From Thermoanaerobacterales bacterium (GTDB lineage Bacteria > Bacillota > Thermosediminibacteria > Thermosediminibacterales > Tepidanaerobacteraceae): DNA of 64,000 nucleotides. Below are positions 23,676-32,492 of the stretch, in pieces. The translations under genes were made by a program, and so were the position numbers. The stretch is taken from the NCBI GenBank assembly GCA_012840135.1, contig DUMA01000008.1:29738-93737 (forward strand), given 5' to 3'. Numbering within the stretch: the stretch's first letter is position 1; each line of letters opens with the position of its first letter. The notes beneath the pieces were generated by a model. It had not been told where the DNA came from. It made no database searches and saw nothing but the letters and a program-made list of their open reading frames with translations.

Positions 23676-24902
23676 ATGAAATTTCTTATGCCAGGGCCGA
23701 AAAAAATTAAAAATCTCATCGTGCCGATTATTATCCTTATTTTATTTTTTTCGCTTCTCTATGTAAACCTCTTCGGCAAAGAAGAGACTTCCATCAAGCG
23801 TACGGCGGAGGGAACTTTTCTCGAGGCTTCAGGTATTGTGGAGAACAACACAGTGGTGGTGAGCAGCGAGGTTCCCGGTATTTTGGCCAAGCTTTATGTG
23901 AAAGAAGGAGACCGGGTGGCAAAAGGGCAGATCGTAGCAAAAATCGACGATGCGGTGCTTCAAAAACAGTACCTACAGGCGCAGGACAACGTGAAGCTTG
24001 CTGAAACGAAATTAAATGCCGTAAAAGTGGCCATTGAAAATTTGAAAGTGCAGAATCAAAACCAGATAAGTCAGGCGTATAACGCCTATATGGCGGCAAA
24101 AGCGCAGTATGATAAAATAGAATCCGGCCCGAGGCCCCAGGAAATCCGGCAGGCCGAAGAAGCGGTGGCTCAGGCGGAAACGGTTTTTGAAAACGCCCGG
24201 GAAAATCTCACCAGAATGGAGAATTTGCTGAACGAAGGGGCGGTGGCAAGACAGAAGTATGATGAGGTCAAGACGGCCTATGATGTGGCAAAAGCCCAGC
24301 TGGAAGCGGCTAAGGAAAAATTGAGCCTGCTTAAAGAAGGAGCTTCCATTGAAGAAAGGGATATGGCCAGGGCTCAGGCATCATCCGCCGAGGCGGCTTA
24401 CCACCTGACGGTATCCTCCGCCGAGGCCCAGATGGACGCAAAGGAGAAAGAGCTGGAGATGGCAAAAACACAGCTGGAACAGGCCGTCGCTGCCATGCAG
24501 CAGGCCAGGGACCAGCTGGAAAAGACGGTCATTAAATCCCCGGTGGACGGAGTGGTCTATGTAAAATCTCTAAACGAGGGAGAGATGGCGCCTGTCGGCG
24601 CACCCATAGTGGAACTCCTCGATACAAGCGACACCCGCCTTGACGTATACGTGGCGGAATCGGATATAGGGCTTGTCAAACTCCATCAGAAAGCTAAGGT
24701 TTACATAGACTCTTTTCCAGACAAAGTCTTTGGGGGCGAAGTGATCGAAATAAGCTCCAGGGCCGAATTTACACCGAAAAACATCCAGACCAAAAAAGAA
24801 AGGGTAAATACAGTGTTTAAAGTCACAATCAAAATAGCGGACACATCGGGTGCCGTGAAGCCGGGGATGCCTGCGGATGCGCAGATAAAGATAAGCAGAT
24901 AA
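23676..24902 (+). CDS. HlyD-family membrane fusion protein (YbhG-like)
   Basis: 408 residues. One N-terminal membrane anchor (IVPIIILILFFSLLYVNLFG), lipoyl half PGILAKLYVKEGDRVAKGQI, a long coiled hairpin from about residue 90 to 280 rich in Ala/Glu/Lys, second lipoyl half KTVIKSPVDGVVYVKSL, then a beta-barrel domain to the end. First gene of a five-gene operon with two ATPases, one ABC-2 permease and a TetR gene, matching E. coli ybhG-ybhF-ybhS/R with cecR. It would connect the exporter to the cell exterior. GAGGAGG precedes the ATG. Confidence 0.88.
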   Translation: MKFLMPGPKKIKNLIVPIIILILFFSLLYVNLFGKEETSIKRTAEGTFLEASGIVENNTVVVSSEVPGILAKLYVKEGDRVAKGQIVAKIDDAVLQKQYLQAQDNVKLAETKLNAVKVAIENLKVQNQNQISQAYNAYMAAKAQYDKIESGPRPQEIRQAEEAVAQAETVFENARENLTRMENLLNEGAVARQKYDEVKTAYDVAKAQLEAAKEKLSLLKEGASIEERDMARAQASSAEAAYHLTVSSAEAQMDAKEKELEMAKTQLEQAVAAMQQARDQLEKTVIKSPVDGVVYVKSLNEGEMAPVGAPIVELLDTSDTRLDVYVAESDIGLVKLHQKAKVYIDSFPDKVFGGEVIEISSRAEFTPKNIQTKKERVNTVFKVTIKIADTSGAVKPGMPADAQIKISR

Positions 24903-24922
24903 AGATAAAATGAGGTGATAGC

Positions 24923-25873
24923 ATGGATGAGGCCATAAGGACTTCTATGCTGACGAAGCGTTTCGGCGACATCACAGCGGTTAACGGCATGGACCTTTCG
25001 GTAAAAAAAGGGACCATTTTCGGGCTGGTAGGCCCGGACGGGGCGGGCAAGACCACCACTATCAGGATACTGTGCGGCATCCTTTTACCGGATGAAGGGG
25101 AGGCCTTTGTAGGAGGATACAATACTGTTGCACAGGCAGAACAGCTTAAAGAATACATAGGTTACATGCCCCAGCGTTTCAGCCTGTACGGGGATCTTAC
25201 AGTCATGGAAAATCTGGAGTTCTACGCCGAAATATACCAGGTGCCGCGGCGGGTCAGGAGGGAAAGGATAAAAGAACTCCTGGCCTTCAGCGATTTGGCG
25301 GCTCATGTCGGGAAACTCGCAGACCAGCTTTCAGGCGGTATGAAGCAGAAACTGGCGCTTTCCTGCAATCTAATTCATACCCCGGAATACCTTTTCCTGG
25401 ACGAACCCACGACGGGGGTGGACCCGGTGGCCCGGCGGGAGTTCTGGAAAATCCTGTTTGGCCTGAAAAACCAGGGCACCACCATATTTGTGAGTACACC
25501 TTACATGGACGAGGCGGAAAGGTGCGACGAGGTGGGGCTCATGTATAACGGAGACATAATCCGGCTGGATAAGCCTGAAAACATGATAAAGGGTTTTGAA
25601 AGAGAATTGCTTTCGGTATCCGTTGACAACATTTTTAAAGCCAGGGATTATGCAGGTGAGCTGCCGTACGTCGAAGATGTTTACATATACGGCGAGGAAC
25701 TTCACATAATCGTAAGCGATTTTAATTACGCCAGAGACAGACTGGCACTGGATTTTGGAGATAAAAATATAAAAACGTTTGACATAAAAAAGATTAGCCC
25801 CAGCCTCGAAGACGTTTTTATAACAAGTGTCAGGGAAATGAAAAAAGATATGGAGGTGAGGCGGGGTGCCTAA
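24923..25873 (+). CDS. ABC exporter ATPase 1 (YbhF N-half-like)
   Basis: 316 residues. Walker A GPDGAGKTT, Q-loop YMPQRFSLYGDLT, signature LSGGMKQKLALSC, Walker B YLFLDEPTTGVDP. The switch His is replaced (VSTPYMDEAERCDEVGLM, Pro instead of the usual His), which suggests this half may be weakly catalytic and pair asymmetrically with the second ATPase. The stop overlaps the start of the next gene by 8 nt. In E. coli YbhF both halves are fused in one chain; here they are separate. Confidence 0.88.
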   Translation: MDEAIRTSMLTKRFGDITAVNGMDLSVKKGTIFGLVGPDGAGKTTTIRILCGILLPDEGEAFVGGYNTVAQAEQLKEYIGYMPQRFSLYGDLTVMENLEFYAEIYQVPRRVRRERIKELLAFSDLAAHVGKLADQLSGGMKQKLALSCNLIHTPEYLFLDEPTTGVDPVARREFWKILFGLKNQGTTIFVSTPYMDEAERCDEVGLMYNGDIIRLDKPENMIKGFERELLSVSVDNIFKARDYAGELPYVEDVYIYGEELHIIVSDFNYARDRLALDFGDKNIKTFDIKKISPSLEDVFITSVREMKKDMEVRRGA

Positions 25874-26819
25874 TGCAGTAGAGATAAGGAATCTCACAAA
25901 AAAGTTCGGGGATTTTACGGCGGTCAACAATGTGAGTTTTGACATAAGGGAAGGCGAGATTTTCGGATTTCTGGGCCCTAACGGGTCGGGCAAGACGACG
26001 GTTATCCGGATGCTCATCGGTTTAATTGCGCCCACTTCGGGTTCGGGTAAGGTGCTGGGCTACGACATTGTGAAAGAATCGGAAAAAATAAGGTTGAACG
26101 TAGGCTACATGTCCCAAAAATTCAGCCTCTATGAGGAACTGACGGTGGAAGAAAACCTGGATTTTTACGCCGGGGTATATCTTGTGCCGAAGGATGTCTT
26201 GAGGCAAAGAAAAAAGGAAATTCTTGAAATGGCGGACCTAGTAGGCAGGGAGGATTACATAACCTCCACATTGTCCGGAGGCTGGAAACAGAGGCTGGCC
26301 CTCGGGTGCGCCATTATCCACAACCCCCGATTTTTATTCCTGGACGAACCCACCGGAGGAGTAGATCCCGTGGCCCGGCGACAGTTCTGGGACCTGATAT
26401 ACAGACTGTCGGAAAAGGGCGTGACAATTATGGTGACAACGCACTACATGGACGAGGCGGAGCACTGCAATACCATAGGGTTCATACATTACGGCAATCT
26501 CCTGGCGCTGGATACGCCCGGCAATCTGAAAAGAAAGAAAATGAAGGGCCATATTGTAGAGATAAAATGCGATAGGCTCATGGATTCCCTTGAGTTGTTA
26601 AAATCGGCCCCTTTTGTAATTGATGCGGCCGTACACGGTGCCGGACTTCATGTGGTGGTGGAAGACGCGAAGCGTTATCTGGGGGACATAAGACGGCTGC
26701 TGGAAGGCGCCGGTATAAATGTGCACAGCGCCGAACACGTGACACCTTCACTGGAGGATGTGTTTGTCTTCCTGGTGGAGGAAAAGAGCCGGGATAAGGT
26801 GTCAACAGAGATAAAATAA
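25866..26819 (+). CDS. ABC exporter ATPase 2 (YbhF C-half-like)
   Basis: 317 residues, GTG start inside the end of the preceding gene with GAGGTGAGG upstream. Walker A GPNGSGKTT, Q-loop YMSQKFSLYEELT, signature LSGGWKQRLALGC, Walker B FLFLDEPTGGVDP and the switch His in VTTHYMDEAEHC. All catalytic elements are intact, unlike the first ATPase. About 35% of positions look shared between the two by eye, in keeping with ancestral duplication. Confidence 0.9.
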   Translation: MPNAVEIRNLTKKFGDFTAVNNVSFDIREGEIFGFLGPNGSGKTTVIRMLIGLIAPTSGSGKVLGYDIVKESEKIRLNVGYMSQKFSLYEELTVEENLDFYAGVYLVPKDVLRQRKKEILEMADLVGREDYITSTLSGGWKQRLALGCAIIHNPRFLFLDEPTGGVDPVARRQFWDLIYRLSEKGVTIMVTTHYMDEAEHCNTIGFIHYGNLLALDTPGNLKRKKMKGHIVEIKCDRLMDSLELLKSAPFVIDAAVHGAGLHVVVEDAKRYLGDIRRLLEGAGINVHSAEHVTPSLEDVFVFLVEEKSRDKVSTEIK

Positions 26820-26843
26820 TAGCGCATGGAAGGGAGTATTACA

Positions 26844-27983
26844 ATGAAACTCAATATCAGAAGAATACTGGCCATTATTAATAAAGAATTCATCCAGATA
26901 CGCCGCGACCCGAGGACGGTGGCCTTAATACTTCTAATGCCGATAATGCAGCTTTTGCTTTTTGGCTATGGGGTTTCCAGCAATGTAGACCATGTGTCCA
27001 CAGCGGTGTTGAACCTGGACATCGGCAGGCAAAGCCGTGATTTGCTGGAAAGATTCTCCAACTCTCAGTATTTCGATCTGAACTATTTTGCAAAGAGCAT
27101 AGACGAAGTTAGGATGCTTGTCGATAAGGGAAGCGCAAAGGCGGGTATTATCATCCCGCCCGACTACTCCGAGAACATCAGCAAGGGCAGGACTGCTCAA
27201 ATACAGCTGGTGGTGGATGGTACGGACCCTACCACGGCCCAGGTGATATTGTCAAGCGCCGGTTCCGTGGCCCAGATGTTTTCAACGGAAATTGCCTCGG
27301 AGCGTATCATGAAGATGACGCAGGGCAGAAATATGCCGGGCGTGCTTGACTTGAGACCCAGAGTATGGTATAACCCGGATATGAACAGCGTCTGGTTCAA
27401 CATACCGGGGCTGATAGGAATAATACTCCAGAACATCACACTTATGCTCACATCGTTTGCTCTGGTGAGAGAAAGGGAAAGAGGCACCCTTGAACAGCTG
27501 ATTGTCACACCCATCACCAGAATGGAGCTGATGGTGGGCAAGATTATTCCCTATGTTATCATCGGCTTTGTAGACCTCATACTGGCGGTGGGCATGGGGA
27601 CCCTCTGGTTTAAAGTCCCGATAAAAGGCAATATCCTTCTGCTTTTTGGTATTTCCGTCATGTTTCTTTTAGGAGCGCTTGGAATAGGGCTTTTCATATC
27701 CACCATCTCCCATACACAGTTGCAGGCCATGCAGCTTTCGATGTTCCTTATAATGCCGAATATACTTTTGTCCGGCTTTATGTTTCCACGGGATGCCATG
27801 CCGAAATTTGTATATCTTATCAGCAATTTTATTCCTCTCACGTACTTTTTGAAAGTACTCAGAGGCATAATACTTAAAGGCATAGGCCTGCGCTATTTGC
27901 TGACGGAGTCCATGATTCTGGCACTCTTCGGAATGGGTTTACTGGTGCTGGCTGCAAATAAATTCCAGAAGCGCATCGGGTAA
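26844..27983 (+). CDS. ABC-2 type permease (YbhS/YbhR-like)
   Basis: 379 residues from the ATG at 26844, which has GGAAGGGAG upstream (an in-frame ATG at 26826 overlaps that site). One N-terminal helix (TVALILLMPIMQLLLFGYGV), a large extracytoplasmic domain (about residues 45-170) and five C-terminal helices, with the ABC-2 motif RERERGTLEQLIVTP between them. E. coli has two permeases, ybhS and ybhR; only one is present here, so a homodimer is expected. Substrate not deducible; YbhFSR homologues export drugs and cations. Confidence 0.9.
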   Translation: MKLNIRRILAIINKEFIQIRRDPRTVALILLMPIMQLLLFGYGVSSNVDHVSTAVLNLDIGRQSRDLLERFSNSQYFDLNYFAKSIDEVRMLVDKGSAKAGIIIPPDYSENISKGRTAQIQLVVDGTDPTTAQVILSSAGSVAQMFSTEIASERIMKMTQGRNMPGVLDLRPRVWYNPDMNSVWFNIPGLIGIILQNITLMLTSFALVRERERGTLEQLIVTPITRMELMVGKIIPYVIIGFVDLILAVGMGTLWFKVPIKGNILLLFGISVMFLLGALGIGLFISTISHTQLQAMQLSMFLIMPNILLSGFMFPRDAMPKFVYLISNFIPLTYFLKVLRGIILKGIGLRYLLTESMILALFGMGLLVLAANKFQKRIG

Positions 27984-28134
27984 AAAGAAAGATTAGAGCG
28001 AGAAAGAAGCGCCATCCGGAAACGCTCCGGGAAAGGAGAAAATGGCGCATGGGTACGGAACCCGCTTTAAACCTGTCGAAAACCTGTCAAAATCTCGGTG
28101 GAGGATCAATATTTGCCGGGAAGAGGTGGTTAAA

Positions 28135-28722
28135 ATTAAGAAAGAATTGATCAGGAAAGCCGCCATAGACGTGATAGCGGAAAACGGTTTTTTCAACGCT
28201 ACAGTGGACAGGATCGCCGCCAGGGCCGGGGTGGCGGTAGGTACCGTATACAACTATTTTGAAAAAAAAGAAGACATACTTGACTACATTTTTCAGGTAG
28301 AGTATGAAAAGAGGGTGAGTTTTCTTGAAGATTTGAAAAAAAGAGACACAGGTCCGGTGGAAAAGATTCGGGAAATCATGAATATGCATTTTTCGGAGAT
28401 GAAAAAAAATCCGAATCTGGCCAGGGTCCTTCTGAGGGAGCGGGGTTTTGCGGAACAGGATAAAATGATTCACATAAAAAAGTTCGAGAAACTTCCTGCT
28501 CAAATTAAAGATATTATACAGGAAGGCGTTGATAAAGGATTAATCAGAAAGTGTAACCCGGAAATTCTTTCGGTGTTCATTTTTGGCGCTGTGGAGGCTT
28601 TGATGACAAAATTTATTCTTGAAAGTAAAAGCGGTGGAACATCTGACATCTTTGATGCAGCCCTGGAAGAAATGTCAAACCTGTTGGAAAAGGGTTTGGT
28701 CCAGAGCCCCGGTGAATCCTGA
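28135..28722 (+). CDS. TetR-family regulator of the exporter operon (CecR-like position), possible ATT start
   Basis: The frame is open from 28042, but residues before about 28135 do not look like protein and have no ribosome binding site. The only well-placed site, GAGGTG, lies 5 nt before an ATT at 28135; this gives 195 residues, normal for TetR, and starts exactly at IKKELIRKAAIDVIAENGFF. A GTG at 28126 is inside the Shine-Dalgarno motif. The helix-turn-helix is DRIAARAGVAVGTVYNYFEK. It probably represses the operon through the palindrome at 23642-23659. The start codon is inferred. Confidence 0.8.
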   Translation: MKKELIRKAAIDVIAENGFFNATVDRIAARAGVAVGTVYNYFEKKEDILDYIFQVEYEKRVSFLEDLKKRDTGPVEKIREIMNMHFSEMKKNPNLARVLLRERGFAEQDKMIHIKKFEKLPAQIKDIIQEGVDKGLIRKCNPEILSVFIFGAVEALMTKFILESKSGGTSDIFDAALEEMSNLLEKGLVQSPGES

Positions 28723-28742
28723 CGTTTACCGGGGCTAATAAA
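28705..28742 (+). terminator. Hairpin at the end of the exporter operon
   Basis: AGCCCCGGT, 14-nt loop, ACCGGGGCT, overlapping the tetR stop. The stem is almost that of the hairpin at 23128-23157 on the other side of the operon. T-tract poor. Confidence 0.55.
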
Positions 28743-28797
28743 TTGAAAAGAAAGTTGTTGGTAGCTCGTACATTGTCATCTGCTCCGAGAGAAATAA

Positions 28798-28826
28798 TTG
28801 CAATATAATATATCAAAGTATATAAT
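28798..28826 (+). promoter_or_regulatory. Promoter of the Rpn-family gene
   Basis: TTGCAA (28798-28803), 17 nt, TATAAT (28821-28826), 21 nt before the start codon. Confidence 0.7.
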
Positions 28827-28847
28827 AAAGAAAAAAGGGGTTTATAG

Positions 28848-29816
28848 ATGGATAGGGATATATTATGGAAAGGAATTATAGAGGATCTTTTTAAAGAATT
28901 TATATCCTTTTTCATGCCGGAAATATATGAACATATAGATTTTAACAAAGGCCATAGTTTTCTTGACAAAGAACTTGCAAAAATATTCAACGAATCAGAT
29001 AATAAGAAGAAATATCCTGATAAACTAGCAAAAGTATATTTGAAAAACGGCGATGAAAAATGGATACTGATACATATAGAAATTCAAGGATATAAAGAAG
29101 ATGAATTTGCAGAGCGCATGTTTACTTATTTTTACAGAATATATGACAAATACCGAAGAAAAATAAATGCCATAGCCATATTTACCGATGAAGATCAAAA
29201 ATATAAAATAGATAAATTCGAATATAAATTTTATAACACAAAATTAACATATGAATACGGGACATATAAAATAATAGAGCAAAGCGAAGATGAGCTCAAA
29301 CAAAATAGCAACCCTTTTGCATTAGTAGTACTGGCAAGTCTGTATTTAATAAAAAGCAAGAAAAGCATAAATGATAGATACATGTATAAACTGAGCTTAA
29401 TAAGGCTTATGCTGCAAAAGGGATATAATAGAGAACAGATAGAAAAATTGTTTATATTTATTGACTCCTTATTGGAGTTACCGAAAAAAGAAGCATTAAA
29501 ATTTAATGAAGAAATAAAAATACTAAGCAAGGAGGGTGATAGTATGGGATTATCATGGGAAAGTACCAATCTGGCCAAAGTTTTTAAGGAAATTGGCAGA
29601 GAAGAAGGCAAAGCAGAAGGCAAAGCAGAAGGTAAAGTGGAAGGTAGAGCAGAAGGTAAAGCGGAAACATTGGTAAAGTTAATACGAAAAAAATTCAATT
29701 TAATCCCCAAACACTATGAAGACAAGATAATGATTCTTGATGAAAAGAAACTTGATAATATAATCGATAACATTTTTACAATACAGGATATAAAAGATAT
29801 TGATAAGTATTTATGA
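28848..29816 (+). CDS. Rpn-family recombination-promoting nuclease / putative transposase
   Basis: 322 residues. The N-terminal PD-(D/E)XK-like core is seen as FNKGHSFLDKELAKIF, then DKLAKVYLKNG and WILIHIEIQGYK (the E-x-Q active-site strand), as in Rpn (YhgA-like, PF04754-type) proteins. A short tandem repeat (EGKAEGKAEGKVEGRAEGKA, about residues 253-272) precedes a conserved C-terminal helix, a hallmark of the family, and can expand or contract. Codon use is much more A+T-rich than the neighbours, suggesting recent transfer. Rpn proteins are DNA nucleases linked to horizontal transfer and recently to phage defence. It has its own promoter and terminator. Confidence 0.85.
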   Translation: MDRDILWKGIIEDLFKEFISFFMPEIYEHIDFNKGHSFLDKELAKIFNESDNKKKYPDKLAKVYLKNGDEKWILIHIEIQGYKEDEFAERMFTYFYRIYDKYRRKINAIAIFTDEDQKYKIDKFEYKFYNTKLTYEYGTYKIIEQSEDELKQNSNPFALVVLASLYLIKSKKSINDRYMYKLSLIRLMLQKGYNREQIEKLFIFIDSLLELPKKEALKFNEEIKILSKEGDSMGLSWESTNLAKVFKEIGREEGKAEGKAEGKVEGRAEGKAETLVKLIRKKFNLIPKHYEDKIMILDEKKLDNIIDNIFTIQDIKDIDKYL

Positions 29817-29821
29817 TAATT

Positions 29822-29854
29822 AAAAGTCCGGCTAATCCGGACTTTTGGTTTTTT
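29822..29854 (+). terminator. Terminator of the Rpn-family gene
   Basis: AAAAGTCCGG-CTAAT-CCGGACTTTT followed by GGTTTTTT. Confidence 0.88.
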
Positions 29855-29984
29855 CTACCACAGCCTATGACTATAAGGAATATGGGAATATGGTGTCAAG
29901 CAATCACTTATTGAATATTAAGATACTTTCTGCGATAATAGCAACAGAGCCTCCTGTAAAAGGATTTGGTTCAAAAAAATCAAT

Positions 29985-30039
29985 CTTAAGAAATTCTTAA
30001 GGTTTTTATCACCTATTTATCACCAATAAATGGTATACT
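29985..30039 (+). promoter_or_regulatory. MacAB-like operon promoter region with direct repeats
   Basis: TATACT at 30034-30039 with an upstream TGG (extended -10) and no good -35. Upstream lie CTTAAG-N5-CTTAAG (about 29987-30002) and TTATCACC-N3-TTATCACC. A weak -35 plus direct repeats at helical spacing suggests activation, for example by a response regulator; none is encoded nearby. Confidence 0.45.
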
Positions 30040-30091
30040 AAAAAAGAATTTAATATAAAATTTAATAACTTGACGAATGGAGGTTTAGGCA

Positions 30092-31804
30092 TTGCCAAAA
30101 AAATTAATCAAGACATCGGTTGTTTTCATCTTAATCGTAGCAATGATTTTTGCGGGTTACAAATGGTGGAGTGGAAATAATTCTTCAAACAAGACTCTTG
30201 CACAAACTTCGTCGATAGCCAGAGTGACCAGGGGGGATCTGGAAGTTATTCTTAAGGGTTCCGGTACGCTTCAGCCCAATGATCAGGCCACAATCAATCT
30301 GAAAGTGGAAGGAACCGTTAAAAGGGTATATTTTCAGGAAGGGAGCACCGTTAAAAAAGGAGATTTGCTTTACGAGCTGGAAGATCCTCAGCTGGAAATA
30401 AGCCTGCAAAAAGCTCAGCTGGCAGTAGCTCAGGCGAAAATGAATCTTAATGAGGCTTTAAAACAGAGGGGGAAAAGCATAATTTACGCTCCTGAAAGCG
30501 GTGTTGTAAAATCAGTAAATGTAAAACCCGGAGATACCGTGAGTCAAGGTACCGTGTTGGCTACCACTTTAAATGAGAATAAAACCAGGGTTCGGGCGCC
30601 ATTTAATTCCGCCCAACTGAAAAGCATTAAGCTCGGTCAGAAAGCGGAAGTTCTGTTTTTGGATTCTCTGTATTCCGTTGAAGGTAATGTTACAAAAATT
30701 GACAGCGTTGCAACACCTACGGCAACTGGCGCAAGATATTATTATGTTACGGTGGAAATAGATGGAAACTATTATGTTGAAGGAATAAACAGGCTGACTC
30801 AGGTTTACATAATTACCGCTAACGGAAAAGAGCAGGGGCTGGAGCAGGTACCGGTGGAGCCCCTTGATGCGGTGGAAATCAAGCCCGAGATTTCATCAAC
30901 GATTAAGGAAGTGTACATCGACGAAGGTGATACAGTAAAAAAGGGACAGAAACTTTTTTCACTGGATGAGGAAGATATAGAATCCAACATTGAAAAACAG
31001 CAATTGGCATTGCAGCAGGCGGAACTTGATCTGGAATCAAGATTGAAAGACAGAGAAAATCTCATGGTTTACGCTCCCATTGACGGAACTATAACTGAAC
31101 AAAACGTCAGGGAGGGTGATCTTATAAAGCTGTCGACCTCCAGCAGCTCTTCCAGCGAGCCCGCAGCAATTATAGTCGATTATTCCAAGATGCAGGTGGT
31201 CCTATCCATAGACGAACTCGACATAAACAAAGTTGAATTGGGCATGCCGGTCAAAATAACATCCGATGCGGTGCCGGGGGAAGTTTTTGAAGGGAAGGTT
31301 GAAAAGATTGCCGATGAGGGCAAGAGCCAGAACAATGTGGCAACCTTTGATGTAACCGTTACGATGGATAAGAATCCCAAGTTAAAAGCCGGGATGACGG
31401 TGGACGCGGAACTTACCGTGGCCAAAAAGCAAAATGTATTGATGCTGCCCATTGCAGCCATACAGCAGCAAAACGGCAAAAGCTATGTTATACCAGTGCG
31501 AAAGGATAATCCGACCACTCAGGACAATACAGGCAGGAACAGTAACGGCGGCAATGGCAGTAACGGCAATAATAACAATAATTATAATAACAACAGGAGC
31601 AACGGAAACAGGCGTTTTTCGATGAATATGATCGAAGTTCAGACGGGCATCAGCAATGACGATTATATCGAGATTGTGAGCGGTTTGAACGAAGGGGATA
31701 TGGTGCTTGTGCCAACCAGCAGCTCCACGTCGAACGGCTTCGGCAACAGGCAGGGCGGTCCGCCGATGGGTCCGATGATAATAGACAGAAGATCCAGGGG
31801 GTGA
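30092..31804 (+). CDS. MacA-like efflux adaptor with double lipoyl region and Asn-rich linker
   Basis: 570 residues, TTG start with GGAGG 8 nt upstream. N-terminal anchor SVVFILIVAMIFAGYKW. It is longer than typical MacA (about 370) because the biotinyl-lipoyl unit occurs twice: GTVKRVYFQEGSTVKKGDLL with IYAPESGVVKSVNVKPGDTV, and STIKEVYIDEGDTVKKGQKL with VYAPIDGTITEQNVREGDLI. Beta-barrel and membrane-proximal domains follow. Between about residues 470 and 510 is a low-complexity linker of Asn, Gly, Ser and Arg with a run of five Asn. It is first in an adaptor-ATPase-permease operon. The double module may make an extended adaptor suited to a thick wall. Confidence 0.88.
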   Translation: MPKKLIKTSVVFILIVAMIFAGYKWWSGNNSSNKTLAQTSSIARVTRGDLEVILKGSGTLQPNDQATINLKVEGTVKRVYFQEGSTVKKGDLLYELEDPQLEISLQKAQLAVAQAKMNLNEALKQRGKSIIYAPESGVVKSVNVKPGDTVSQGTVLATTLNENKTRVRAPFNSAQLKSIKLGQKAEVLFLDSLYSVEGNVTKIDSVATPTATGARYYYVTVEIDGNYYVEGINRLTQVYIITANGKEQGLEQVPVEPLDAVEIKPEISSTIKEVYIDEGDTVKKGQKLFSLDEEDIESNIEKQQLALQQAELDLESRLKDRENLMVYAPIDGTITEQNVREGDLIKLSTSSSSSSEPAAIIVDYSKMQVVLSIDELDINKVELGMPVKITSDAVPGEVFEGKVEKIADEGKSQNNVATFDVTVTMDKNPKLKAGMTVDAELTVAKKQNVLMLPIAAIQQQNGKSYVIPVRKDNPTTQDNTGRNSNGGNGSNGNNNNNYNNNRSNGNRRFSMNMIEVQTGISNDDYIEIVSGLNEGDMVLVPTSSSTSNGFGNRQGGPPMGPMIIDRRSRG

Positions 31805-31808
31805 CGGC

Positions 31809-32492
31809 GTGGTAATAAATCTGGAAAACATATATAAAATTTATAAAATGGGAGATACAGAAGTACACGCTCTGGATGATGTGACATTGAAGATAGAAGA
31901 GGGTGAATTTGTGGCCATCGTCGGGCCTTCCGGGTCGGGCAAATCCACGCTCATGAATATTCTCGGATGCCTTGATACACCTACCAGCGGTAAATATGAG
32001 TTCGAAGGAAGGGATGTTTCCAAATTAAACGACAATGAGCTGGCAGCCATAAGAAACCTTCGCATAGGTTTCGTGTTCCAGAATTTTAATCTGTTGCCCA
32101 AACTTACAGCCCTGGAAAATGTGGAGCTGCCCCTCATGTATGCCGGAAAAAGTACAGCATTTAGAATAAACCGTGCAAAGGAAATGTTAAAAGCAGTGGG
32201 ATTGAGCGAAAGATTGCATCACAAACCCAGCGAACTTTCAGGAGGTCAGCAGCAAAGGGTTGCCATTGCCCGGGCTCTTTCGGCGGATCCGCCGATTATC
32301 CTGGCCGATGAACCTACGGGCAACCTTGATACCAGGTCAGGCCACGAGATCATGGAAATACTGAAGGCATTAAATAAAAACGGCAAAACAATAATTCTGA
32401 TAACACACGATCTGAATATTGCCAGACAGGCCCAGAGGAATGTACACATACGGGACGGAAAGATAGTAAAAGATGAAAAGGTGGGTAGTTAA
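31809..32492 (+). CDS. MacB-type ABC transporter ATPase
   Basis: 227 residues, GTG start 4 nt after the adaptor stop. Walker [11 protein letters not shown]-loop region [20 protein letters not shown], signature [13 protein letters not shown], Walker [14 protein letters not shown], switch His ITHDLN. This is the LolD/MacB-type stand-alone ATPase that powers the permease encoded directly after it. Such mechanotransmission systems export peptides, lipids or antibiotics. Confidence 0.93.
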   Translation: MVINLENIYKIYKMGDTEVHALDDVTLKIEEGEFVAIVGPSGSGKSTLMNILGCLDTPTSGKYEFEGRDVSKLNDNELAAIRNLRIGFVFQNFNLLPKLTALENVELPLMYAGKSTAFRINRAKEMLKAVGLSERLHHKPSELSGGQQQRVAIARALSADPPIILADEPTGNLDTRSGHEIMEILKALNKNGKTIILITHDLNIARQAQRNVHIRDGKIVKDEKVGS

